Source: DATMYQ01 sp035560935
GTDB taxonomy: Bacteria > Bacillota > Negativicutes > Sporomusales > Sporomusaceae
Length of the DNA stretch: 30,305 nt
Assembly: GCA_035560935.1 (NCBI GenBank)
Contig: DATMYQ010000008.1
Coordinates: 1-30,305 of the forward strand
Direction: 5' to 3'
In this document: positions 7,349-14,287 of the stretch, in pieces
Layout of the letters: the number at the start of each line of letters is the position of its first letter
Numbering within the stretch: the stretch's first letter is position 1
Translations under genes and position numbers: made by a program
Notes under the pieces: generated by a model
What the model was told of the DNA's origin: nothing
Seen by the model: only the letters and a program-made list of their open reading frames with translations
Databases searched by the model: none

Positions 7349-8134
7349 TTACTTTTCGTCGTAGGCTACGATCCGGCAAATGGACGATTCGCCGCCTTCA
7401 AAACGCCAGGGATAGCAGCCGATGATCAGTCGTTTGTTTAGAATTTTATCAATTTCTCCGCCAACATTTTCCGCATGGATAATGTCATGGGGAAAAAGGT
7501 CAATATGCATTAGCTGATAATGGTCGTCGGGGAAAATATCGCTGATGCTTTTGCCGAATTTTTCCTGGAAGTACTTTTCGCATTCCGCTGCCTGTTTTGG
7601 GCACCATTCACGAATTTTAGTGTTCATCGGATGGTCGGCGGAGCCGCAGTCCACGCCCAGCCATTTGAATTCCATTTTGCGACACCACTCGGAAAATTCC
7701 CGGGTAGGGCCGGGGTGTTTGACCATGTAGCGAACTTCGTCCCCGGCCGGCTGGTCCCAGCCATACTTATGATAGCCGGTGTTGATGATCAGGATATCTC
7801 CTTTGCGGACCTCCACCCGGTCGGTAATGTCTTTAGAAGAATAAATTCCGTAGTCTTCGGTCATATCGCTCAAATCCACCACCACGCCGGGACCGATCAG
7901 ATCGGTCAGCGGAATGCTGGCGATGTCACGGCCATGAGTGCAAAAATGCAAGGAACCGTCCAAATGAGTACCCACATGGTTGGAGGTGGTGATAACCTGT
8001 CCGTTGGCGCCATTGGAACTGAGGCGTTTGAAAAACTTGACCTGCAGCGGTTCATAGGTCGGCCAGGGCGGCGTCAGATGGCTCAGTTTCTGCGTCAGGT
8101 CATACATGGTGATTTTGTCCCAGTTTTTGATCAT
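7349..8134 (-). CDS. Metal-dependent cyclase-family hydrolase (isatin hydrolase/kynurenine formamidase fold)
   Basis: A 261-aa member of the Cyclase family (PF04199-type). The metal site HVGTHLDGSLHF supplies His53, His57, Asp59 and His63, and the conserved later element HAENVGG (His220, Glu222) is present. Known relatives hydrolyse cyclic amides, lactones or formamides (isatin hydrolase, KynB), usually with Mn or Zn. It lies between allG and allH, 40 bases after allG and 7 before allH, clearly within the operon. I infer that it opens a cyclic ureide or imide to feed the transcarbamylase, but this is not shown by the sequence. AAAGGAG lies 10 bases before the ATG at 8134. No signal peptide is seen. 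Confidence 0.9.
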   Translation of the reverse strand: MIKNWDKITMYDLTQKLSHLTPPWPTYEPLQVKFFKRLSSNGANGQVITTSNHVGTHLDGSLHFCTHGRDIASIPLTDLIGPGVVVDLSDMTEDYGIYSSKDITDRVEVRKGDILIINTGYHKYGWDQPAGDEVRYMVKHPGPTREFSEWCRKMEFKWLGVDCGSADHPMNTKIREWCPKQAAECEKYFQEKFGKSISDIFPDDHYQLMHIDLFPHDIIHAENVGGEIDKILNKRLIIGCYPWRFEGGESSICRIVAYDEK

Positions 8135-8174
8135 GGTTATTTCGCTCCTTTTATGTTTTATTTGTTTCGGTTAT

Positions 8175-9596
8175 TTATAATGATATCCGGTCGGCCAGCG
8201 CCAACAGCGCCTGGTCAAAGCATTCCCGGGGCGGATGAACGATGCCGGCGCCCACCTGGCCAATGCCCGCTTCCTTGTGGGCCATGCCGGTATTGATCAC
8301 CGGCAAAATGCCGGTCCGCACTACCTTGCGCACGTCAATACCGGTGGCGGCGCCGCGGAAATTGAGATTGGGATTGGAGTAGTTGCTGTTTTCGGTCAGT
8401 GTAATTTCATGCATGGTCTGAGAATAACGCACCGCGTCCTCGACGCTGCCGCCGACGAACTGAACGATGGCCGGCGCACCACCCATGGCAAAGCCGCCGA
8501 TACCGCAGGTTTCGGTAATGGCGCTGTCGCCGATGTCCGGGTTGGCGTCCTCCCGGGTAAAACCGGGAAACAATAACCCTTGTACCATTTGAGCCGGACC
8601 GGTAAACCAGGTATTTCCCGAACAGCCGCTGACCCGGATGCCAAATTCGACACCGTTGCGGCACATGGTGGTGACCACCGTGGAGCCTTCCACGCCGTGG
8701 GCTGCATCCAGAGCCGCCTTACAGGCGGGCATGGATAGGTTCAGGAAAAAATGATCGTTGGAATGGATGAATTCCAGTACCCGGACCTGGGTATCCCGGG
8801 GCAGTTCCGCCTTCAGCAGCCAGGGAGCAATAGCCCGGATAAAAAGACTGGTGCCGGCTTTGTTGCGGTTGTGGCATTCATCCCCCATATGCAACGCCTG
8901 GGAAATCAGTGAACGGACGTCAATGCCGCCGGATAGCCGAACCGCCGCCTGCAGTGCCGGACCCAACTCTTTTTCGATCCAGCGCAGCCGGTCGATCACT
9001 TCGGCGCTGTAGGCACCGTAACGCAGCACCTTGCCCAAACCTTCGTTCAGCGTGCAGTAGGAACGGTTGCCATGGGTCTTATTTTCCAGAATCTGTACCG
9101 GCATCGATGCCGATACAATTCCCGCCATGGGTCCGACAGCGCTGTGCTCATGGCAGGGAGCAAAACGAATACGGCCGGATGCCGCCAGCGCGATCGCCGC
9201 CGCCTCATCCGCCGCCAGCCCCTCGTAGAGCAGCGCCCCGATCACCGCACCCTTCATGGGCCCGGCCATGCGTTCCCAGGCAATAGGAGGGCCGGCGTGC
9301 AGAATGGTCTGCGGAGTCATCCCGGGAACTACCTTCAGCGCCGTATCCACATCCACCAATACCGGCTGCGCGCTGAGAATCGCGGCCAGCGCCCGGGCGT
9401 TGGCCGCCTGAATCACCGCTTCTTCCGCTTCCAGTCGGTCCAGTGCGTTCATCAGCTCGACATTTCCGCCCGCCGGAGGCCGCCAGTCCATTTGCACCAC
9501 ATCCGCGCCCTGATCCAACATATCCTGGCGGAAGGTATCCGTTCCCATATTGATAATGGCCAGCTTCTGTCCAAATAACTCTTGAATCAGCTTCAT
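8175..9596 (-). CDS. allG: DUF1116 protein, AllG (YlbE)-like oxamic transcarbamylase subunit
   Basis: A 473-aa DUF1116 (YlbE) protein of usual length. It has an N-terminal Rossmann-like part (NMGTDTFRQDMLDQGADVVQ, with the DWRPPAGG turn at about 37-44). A long conserved body follows, with GDECHNRNKAGTSLF (about 247-261), GIRVSG and the Gly-rich ETCGIGGFAMGGAPAIVQF (about 372-390). Together with AllF and AllH this family is reported to make up oxamic transcarbamylase in Escherichia coli. The start ATG 9596 has GGAGG 9 bases upstream, and allF ends only 15 bases before it. FdrA-YlbE pairs also occur in other catabolic clusters, so the true substrate may differ. Confidence 0.9.
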   Translation of the reverse strand: MKLIQELFGQKLAIINMGTDTFRQDMLDQGADVVQMDWRPPAGGNVELMNALDRLEAEEAVIQAANARALAAILSAQPVLVDVDTALKVVPGMTPQTILHAGPPIAWERMAGPMKGAVIGALLYEGLAADEAAAIALAASGRIRFAPCHEHSAVGPMAGIVSASMPVQILENKTHGNRSYCTLNEGLGKVLRYGAYSAEVIDRLRWIEKELGPALQAAVRLSGGIDVRSLISQALHMGDECHNRNKAGTSLFIRAIAPWLLKAELPRDTQVRVLEFIHSNDHFFLNLSMPACKAALDAAHGVEGSTVVTTMCRNGVEFGIRVSGCSGNTWFTGPAQMVQGLLFPGFTREDANPDIGDSAITETCGIGGFAMGGAPAIVQFVGGSVEDAVRYSQTMHEITLTENSNYSNPNLNFRGAATGIDVRKVVRTGILPVINTGMAHKEAGIGQVGAGIVHPPRECFDQALLALADRISL

Positions 9597-9611
9597 GCTC
9601 CTTTTCCTCCC

Positions 9612-11159
9612 TTATCCCACCATGGCAGCAGCCATTCGCGCCGCTGCCGCGTTGCTGGATGCCAGGGTCACGCCGGCGGCGTTGAGCCTGGTTTCCTGGT
9701 CCCGATAGTTTTGCGGGTCCTGTCCGGTGCCACAAAGATAACAGATGATTTCCAGATGTCTCCCGGCTTCCCGGCTCAGGCGCAGAGCTTCCTCAATCGC
9801 CGGCAGCGTCACGCCCACCGGATCGGGATGAGAGCCATAACCCAGCAAAACATCCAACAGGATAACCGCCACGTCCGGGTCCCGGGCTTCTTGCAGCAAC
9901 CGCGGCAGGCGCAGTCCCGGTTCAATCATCGGATGGGGTTTGCCGACGGTAAAGGCGTCATCCCCCAGATCGATAAAGCTATGTCGCTGGCTGACGGTTG
10001 CGTCCTGCAAGCGCCGCTGGGGATCTTTTATTGTATTGCCGTACACCGGTCCCACGGCCCGACCCACCACGGCCACGGCTTCATCGCACAAGGTGCCGCC
10101 GCAAAACAATCCCCGGATAAACTTCTGTCCCGGACTCAACATTTTTCTGCGACCGGCAGCCCATTCCCGCACTGCCTGACTATCGTCCCGCGGAATCACA
10201 GCCTCCGTCTCACCCCGGGCCAGCGCGGCCGCCTGTCGTGACGCGGCTTCCAGGCTGCCGGTAAAGTAGAGGTTGTCTTCTACTTTCACCACCGGTTCCG
10301 AACCGATAAAACAAACGACCATTGGTTTACCGCTCTGACGGGCGGCTTTCAATATCCGGTCGGCCACTGCCGCTGCCGGTGGTTTGGAAATCAGCACGAT
10401 CACTTTAGTGGCCTCATCCCAGGAAAGGGCCCGCAGGCAATCCAGCATCATCCGCCCTCCCACTGCTTCTGACAGATCGCGGCCACCCACGCCCAGCACT
10501 TGCGACACGCCGCCGCCATAACGGTCCAGCAGCACGGTGACTTCCTGAATGCCGGTGCCGGAAGCGCCCACTACACCGACGACGCCCGGCTTGACCGCGT
10601 TGGCGAAACACAAACCGACCTGATTGACAATGGCCGTGCCACAATCCGGTCCCATCATCAGCAAGCCCGCTTCATGAGCGTATGCTTTCAACGATTTTTC
10701 CTCTTCGATACTCACGTTGTCGCTAAACATCATGACATGCAATCCCTGACGCAGCGCCTGCCAGGCTTCCCGGGCCGCATACGCTCCCGGAACCGAGATC
10801 ACGACCAGATTTGCCGGCGGCAGCGCTCGCACCGCGGCGTTCAAAGTCGCTGGCGGCGGCGCTGCATTTCCCTGCAGATTACCGGCCCGCTGCGACAGCG
10901 CCGCTTCCGCCTGCGCCACCGCCTGCTCGCAGATTGTTTCATCAAGCGCCCGGACCACGATCAGCAGATCGTTGGCGCCGCAGCCGGAAATAGCCGGCGT
11001 CAGCAATCCAATACCGTCCAACAGTTCTTTGTTCATGTCAGTGGCCATGGCCACCATCGCGTCACTGACGCCTTCCTGTTCGGCAATCCGGCCGGAAACG
11101 GACATGAGAACGACCGAATCGTAATACGCATTTTTTCTGATCAGCGTTCGTACCGCCAT
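9612..11159 (-). CDS. allF: FdrA-family acyl-CoA synthetase-like protein, AllF-like transcarbamylase subunit
   Basis: A 515-aa FdrA protein related to the succinyl-CoA synthetase alpha/beta fold. It carries GPDCGTA (residues 170-176), the nucleotide/phosphate loop GASGTG (198-203), GVGGRD (223-228) and a C-terminal ligase-like domain with VAVILLDVLLGYGSHPDP. In Escherichia coli FdrA (AllF) is reported as a subunit of oxamic transcarbamylase. I place the start at ATG 11159 because AAGGAGG lies 6-7 bases upstream; a longer in-frame reading to 11270 would translate through that ribosome site and into the hppA terminator. It is the first gene of the operon. No carbamate kinase gene, the usual partner, is in the window. 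Confidence 0.92.
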   Translation of the reverse strand: MAVRTLIRKNAYYDSVVLMSVSGRIAEQEGVSDAMVAMATDMNKELLDGIGLLTPAISGCGANDLLIVVRALDETICEQAVAQAEAALSQRAGNLQGNAAPPPATLNAAVRALPPANLVVISVPGAYAAREAWQALRQGLHVMMFSDNVSIEEEKSLKAYAHEAGLLMMGPDCGTAIVNQVGLCFANAVKPGVVGVVGASGTGIQEVTVLLDRYGGGVSQVLGVGGRDLSEAVGGRMMLDCLRALSWDEATKVIVLISKPPAAAVADRILKAARQSGKPMVVCFIGSEPVVKVEDNLYFTGSLEAASRQAAALARGETEAVIPRDDSQAVREWAAGRRKMLSPGQKFIRGLFCGGTLCDEAVAVVGRAVGPVYGNTIKDPQRRLQDATVSQRHSFIDLGDDAFTVGKPHPMIEPGLRLPRLLQEARDPDVAVILLDVLLGYGSHPDPVGVTLPAIEEALRLSREAGRHLEIICYLCGTGQDPQNYRDQETRLNAAGVTLASSNAAAARMAAAMVG

Positions 11160-11182
11160 CGTATTCCTCCTTGTGGACTGAT

Positions 11183-11204
11183 ACCCATAATTTTCACCCA
11201 TAAT
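11183..11204 (-). promoter_or_regulatory. Tandem repeat upstream of allF, possible operator
   Basis: On the minus strand the 9-mer ATTATGGGT occurs twice with a 13-base period (plus ACCCATAAT at 11183-11191 and 11196-11204), 24-45 bases before the allF start and just ahead of its ribosome site. Its position would suit a repressor or leader-binding protein. No clear -35/-10 pair was found around it. Confidence 0.35.
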
Positions 11205-11260
11205 GCTATTTTTGCACAATTCACGTACTTTGTCCACGGGATAACGGCGGTAACGGACAA

Positions 11261-11304
11261 TAAAAAACACTGGCCGCCCTTCTCACAAGGAGGGGCAGCC
11301 AGTG
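11261..11304 (-). terminator. Terminator of hppA
   Basis: CACTGGC (11268-11274) pairs with GCCAGTG (11298-11304), extended by inner GC pairs around TCACAA. On the minus strand six T follow (A run 11262-11267). It separates hppA from the allF operon, so allF must have its own promoter in 11160-11260. Confidence 0.88.
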
Positions 11305-11351
11305 CCGGTCGCGCAAACTTCACGCAACAGAAGGATATCTGTCCACTGCGA

Positions 11352-13352
11352 TTAGAAGAACAGCAGCGGCGCAATGATCAGGGAAATGGTACCCGCCACT
11401 TTGATCAGCGGGTTCATGGCCGGACCGGAGGTATCTTTGAACGGATCGCCCACGGTATCGCCGATAACAGCGGCCGCATGGGTCGGGGTTCCTTTACCGC
11501 CGTATTTGCCGGCTTCAATGTATTTCTTCGCATTGTCCCAGGCACCGCCGGCGTTGGCCATGAAGATAGCCATCAATACGCCGGCAGCGGTGGCACCGGC
11601 CAGGAAACCGGCCAGAGCCTTGGCACCCATCGCAAAACCAACCAGCAACGGCATGCCCACGGCGAATACGCCGGGCAGCATCATTTCACGAATAGCCGCC
11701 GCGGTACTGATATCAACGCAACGGGCATAATCCGGACGACCGGTGCCTTCCATAATCCCGGGGATCTCCCGGAACTGACGGCGCACTTCGGCAATCATTT
11801 CAAACGCAGCTTTACCCACGGCCTCCATGGTGAACGCGCAAACCAGGAACGGCAGCGTAGCTCCCAGGAAGATACCGATGATAACGCCCGGTTCCGTCAG
11901 GTTGACAACCAGGTGGCCATTAACCAGCAATCCGGACAGTTTGGGGTTTTTGGCGATTTCTTCGCCGAACGCGGTGAACAGCGCCAACGCGGTCAGCGCG
12001 GCGGAACCAATGGCAAAACCTTTGGCGATCGCTGCCGTGGTATTACCGACGGCATCCAGCTTGTCCGTGGTTTTCCGGACTTCCGGTCCCAGTTCGGCCA
12101 TCTCGGCGATACCGCCGGCGTTGTCGGCCACCGGGCCGAAGGAATCAACGGCAACCACCATGCCGGCGGTGCACAGCATGCCCATGGCCGCCATGGCGAT
12201 ACCGTAGATACCGGCAAAATGGAACGCGATCCAAATAGCGCCGGCAAAAACGATCATCGGCAAGCCGGTACTTCTCAGACCGGTCGCGATACCGGCAATA
12301 ATATTAGTGGCAGCACCGGTTTGCGATGCGTCCGCAATATGCTGGGTGGGAGGTTTGGCGCTGGAGGTGTAGTATTCGGTGATCATCCCCACCAATACGT
12401 TAACCACCAGACCAGAAACGATGGCGATGAAAATGCCGAAGCCTTTATCGCCGAAAATCATATTGGCCAAGCCGTAGGCCATGATAGCGGTTAATAAGTT
12501 GGTGCTCCACAGACCCCGGTTCAAGGCTGCCTGAGGATCACCATCTTCACCGGTGCGGACCAGAAAGATACTGATGATGGCGGCCACAATACCGGCAGCA
12601 CCGATCAGCAGCGGGAACAAAACACCATTGATACCGAACAGAGTGTTACCAATCAGCATGGCGGCAATGGCGGTGGCGCCATAGGACTCAAACAAGTCGG
12701 CGCCCATGCCGGCGGTGTCACCCACGTTGTCGCCCACGTTGTCGGCGATAACAGCCGGGTTCCGGGGATCGTCCTCGGGGATGCCGGCTTCTATTTTACC
12801 TACCAGGTCAGCACCCACGTCAGCCGCTTTGGTATAAATACCGCCGCCGATACGGGCGAAGAACGCGATGGCGCTGGCGCCAAAAGCAAAACTGTTGATG
12901 ACCACGGGATCACCGAAGATAATATACAGAACCGAGACACCCAGTAAACCCAGGCCGACAACCGACATACCCATGACGGCACCGGCGCGGAACGACACGC
13001 TGAGTGCGGCGTTCAGGCTGGTCCGGGCCGCTTCCGTGGTCCGGGCATTGGCTTTGGTCGTGGAAGTCATGCCGATGTAACCGGCAACCGCTGAACAAAC
13101 AGCACCAACTAAAAATGAGACCGCGAGTTTGTAACCTTCAACAAAAAACAAAACGGCAAAAATTGCGATAGTAAACGGGATCAGTGTTTTGTACTGACGA
13201 TTCAGATAAGCCATGGCCCCTTCAAAGATTGCCTGGGACAGTTCCTGCATCCGGGCGTTACCGGGACTTTCGCGCAACACGCTGTTCATGAAGTAAGCGG
13301 CGAAAGCCAACGCCAGCAGACCGGCCAGCGGTGCAATGTACAACAAATTCAT
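11352..13352 (-). CDS. hppA: Membrane ion-translocating pyrophosphatase, potassium-dependent type
   Basis: Integral membrane enzyme that couples hydrolysis of pyrophosphate to H+ or Na+ export. The 666-aa chain has about sixteen hydrophobic segments. Catalytic loops are visible: GGGIYTKAADVGADLVGK, the acidic DNVGDNVGDTAGMGADLFE and, near the end, VIGDTVGDPFKDTSGPA. At residues 436-446 it reads GNTTAAIAKGF. The alanine at 440 (rather than lysine) marks the potassium-dependent subfamily, which includes both Na+ and H+ pumps, so the ion is undecided. Start ATG 13352 has AAGGAGG upstream, a promoter at 13429-13456 and a terminator downstream. It is a monocistronic unit between secG and the allF operon. 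Confidence 0.97.
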   Translation of the reverse strand: MNLLYIAPLAGLLALAFAAYFMNSVLRESPGNARMQELSQAIFEGAMAYLNRQYKTLIPFTIAIFAVLFFVEGYKLAVSFLVGAVCSAVAGYIGMTSTTKANARTTEAARTSLNAALSVSFRAGAVMGMSVVGLGLLGVSVLYIIFGDPVVINSFAFGASAIAFFARIGGGIYTKAADVGADLVGKIEAGIPEDDPRNPAVIADNVGDNVGDTAGMGADLFESYGATAIAAMLIGNTLFGINGVLFPLLIGAAGIVAAIISIFLVRTGEDGDPQAALNRGLWSTNLLTAIMAYGLANMIFGDKGFGIFIAIVSGLVVNVLVGMITEYYTSSAKPPTQHIADASQTGAATNIIAGIATGLRSTGLPMIVFAGAIWIAFHFAGIYGIAMAAMGMLCTAGMVVAVDSFGPVADNAGGIAEMAELGPEVRKTTDKLDAVGNTTAAIAKGFAIGSAALTALALFTAFGEEIAKNPKLSGLLVNGHLVVNLTEPGVIIGIFLGATLPFLVCAFTMEAVGKAAFEMIAEVRRQFREIPGIMEGTGRPDYARCVDISTAAAIREMMLPGVFAVGMPLLVGFAMGAKALAGFLAGATAAGVLMAIFMANAGGAWDNAKKYIEAGKYGGKGTPTHAAAVIGDTVGDPFKDTSGPAMNPLIKVAGTISLIIAPLLFF

Positions 13353-13428
13353 TACTTTTTCTTCCTCCTTATGTATTTTATGATAGGAACAGAGGGACTT
13401 TGTGAAAATTCCCTCCTTCTTAACCTTA

Positions 13429-13456
13429 AAAATACCCCAACGTCACGTTCAGTCAA
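13429..13456 (-). promoter_or_regulatory. Sigma-70-type promoter of hppA
   Basis: The minus strand has TTGACT (13451-13456) and, after 16 bases, TATTTT (13429-13434). Initiation near 13422 gives a leader of about 70 bases. The leader contains a 6-bp GAGGGA/TCCCTC inverted repeat without a T-run. Confidence 0.6.
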
Positions 13457-13503
13457 CATTGAGGATTTTTATCTATGAGTTGACTGCCTCCGTTTCACGG
13501 CGG

Positions 13504-13734
13504 TTACTGCATCAGTTTCACCAAGGCCAGCGTCACCGCGCCAAACAGCAACCCGACAACAATCGTTACTTTAGCCAGTACTTCATCCATACCTTTTTTC
13601 TTGCCGCCAAACAGCGTTTCCGCGCCGCCGGCAATTGAACCTGACATTCCGGCGCTCTTACCCGACTGCAATACCACCGCCGCAATCAGGGCCACCGACA
13701 AAAGCGCTTCCACAATCATCAGAAACGTTACCAC
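13504..13734 (-). CDS. secG: Preprotein translocase subunit SecG
   Basis: Small two-helix partner of SecYE in protein export. The 76-aa product shows helix 1 (FLMIVEALLSVALIAAVVLQ), the diagnostic loop QSGKSAGMSGSIAGGAETLFG, and helix 2 (VTIVVGLLFGAVTLALVKL). Length is normal. The GTG at 13734 is preferred because GGGGG ends 7 bases upstream; the GTG at 13740 is too close to that site and ATG 13719 has none. It has its own promoter. In Bacillus, secG is followed directly by the esterase-rnr-smpB genes, but here hppA and the allF operon intervene. Confidence 0.95.
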   Translation of the reverse strand: MVTFLMIVEALLSVALIAAVVLQSGKSAGMSGSIAGGAETLFGGKKKGMDEVLAKVTIVVGLLFGAVTLALVKLMQ

Positions 13735-13765
13735 ACACACACCCCCTACCCATACGTACCGTTAT

Positions 13766-13794
13766 ATTTTATCACACCTCCACACCCTTGACAA
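13766..13794 (-). promoter_or_regulatory. Promoter of secG
   Basis: The minus strand has TTGTCA (13789-13794), a 17-base spacer and TAAAAT (13766-13771), with an upstream TGn extension. The -35 lies inside the near-palindrome CTTGACAATTGTTCAAG (plus, 13788-13804), which could be an operator. Initiation near 13759 leaves a leader of about 25 bases. Confidence 0.75.
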
Positions 13795-13842
13795 TTGTTC
13801 AAGAAAATTTTGTTTCACCAGATGGCATGGCTGGCGTTGCAG

Positions 13843-13872
13843 AAAAAAGACCGGGTTTTCCCGGTCTTTTTT
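13843..13872. terminator. Bidirectional terminator between the zinc-ribbon gene and secG
   Basis: GACCGGG (13849-13855) and CCCGGTC (13860-13866) flank a TTTT loop, with six A before and six T after. It therefore works on either strand. It ends the eno/zinc-ribbon transcript before the secG promoter. Confidence 0.92.
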
Positions 13873-13931
13873 CTAGTAATACTGCCAGTGTTTGGGGTAC
13901 GAAGTAACGGCGAAACCGACTGCACGAGAGG

Positions 13932-14123
13932 TCATTGTTTGAAATTGACATTCTCTACGTGGGTGTTCATATGGCTGGTGCATCCAAAACGGCCTTCCTG
14001 TTGCGCCACCTGGGTTCGGTTTTCACTCCCGCAGCGATCGCATTTTTTGTCGTTGGGATCTTTGTCTTCGGGTTGCCACATCAAGCCACAGTCACCACAT
14101 CTGAACAAATAGTCCTTCGCCAT
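13932..14123 (-). CDS. Small zinc-ribbon protein, 63 aa
   Basis: I recognise a zinc-ribbon but not a named family. Cys9-x2-Cys12 and Cys28-x2-Cys31 (RCGDCG, KCDRCG) would bind one metal. A second cluster Cys48-x2-His51-x3-His55 in the tail could bind another. No membrane segment or signal is seen. The ribosome site is excellent (AGGAGGTG 8 bases before ATG 14123), so the gene is real despite its size. It lies after eno, beyond a large hairpin, and before a terminator, so it is probably the last and partly attenuated gene of the glycolytic operon. FmdB-like or other regulatory zinc-ribbons are possible comparators; function is unknown. Confidence 0.85.
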   Translation of the reverse strand: MAKDYLFRCGDCGLMWQPEDKDPNDKKCDRCGSENRTQVAQQEGRFGCTSHMNTHVENVNFKQ

Positions 14124-14160
14124 TACTTTTCACCTCCTCCCGGTCTTTCTTAAAGAACGA

Positions 14161-14210
14161 ACGGCGTTTTACAGTCAGCCCCTGCAGTCCGGCTGTAAGG
14201 AAAACGCCGT
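14161..14210 (-). terminator. Large hairpin after eno, partial terminator or attenuator
   Basis: Perfect 10-bp arms ACGGCGTTTT (14161-14170) and AAAACGCCGT (14201-14210) enclose a second stem (CAGCC/GGCTG). On the transcribed strand the sequence after it is TCGTTCTTTAAG, only moderately T-rich. It may terminate partially after eno or protect the 3' end of the glycolytic mRNA, reducing expression of the zinc-ribbon gene. Confidence 0.5.
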
Positions 14211-14287
14211 AGCGTCTCCTGCTCCGTTTGGCACCACAAGGCATCACCAACATTTGTTTCCACGCGCTCAAGTCCCGGGGTCAGGTT

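Noticed and set aside
11160..11270. 37-residue N-terminal extension of the FdrA protein
   Set aside because: It would translate through a perfect ribosome site and into the hppA terminator; the ATG at 11159 is the better start.
11261..11304. Possible riboswitch before allF
   Set aside because: The structure is a plain GC stem with a T-run on the hppA side; no conserved riboswitch core was seen.
10500..12494. 664-residue plus-strand open frame
   Set aside because: It is antisense to hppA and allF, rich in His, Gly, Arg and Asn with no domain, and has no good ribosome site. Both opposite-strand genes are certain.
13873..13931. tRNA gene between secG and the zinc-ribbon gene
   Set aside because: Short stem-like bases occur, but there is no T-arm GGTTCGA-type sequence or cloverleaf.
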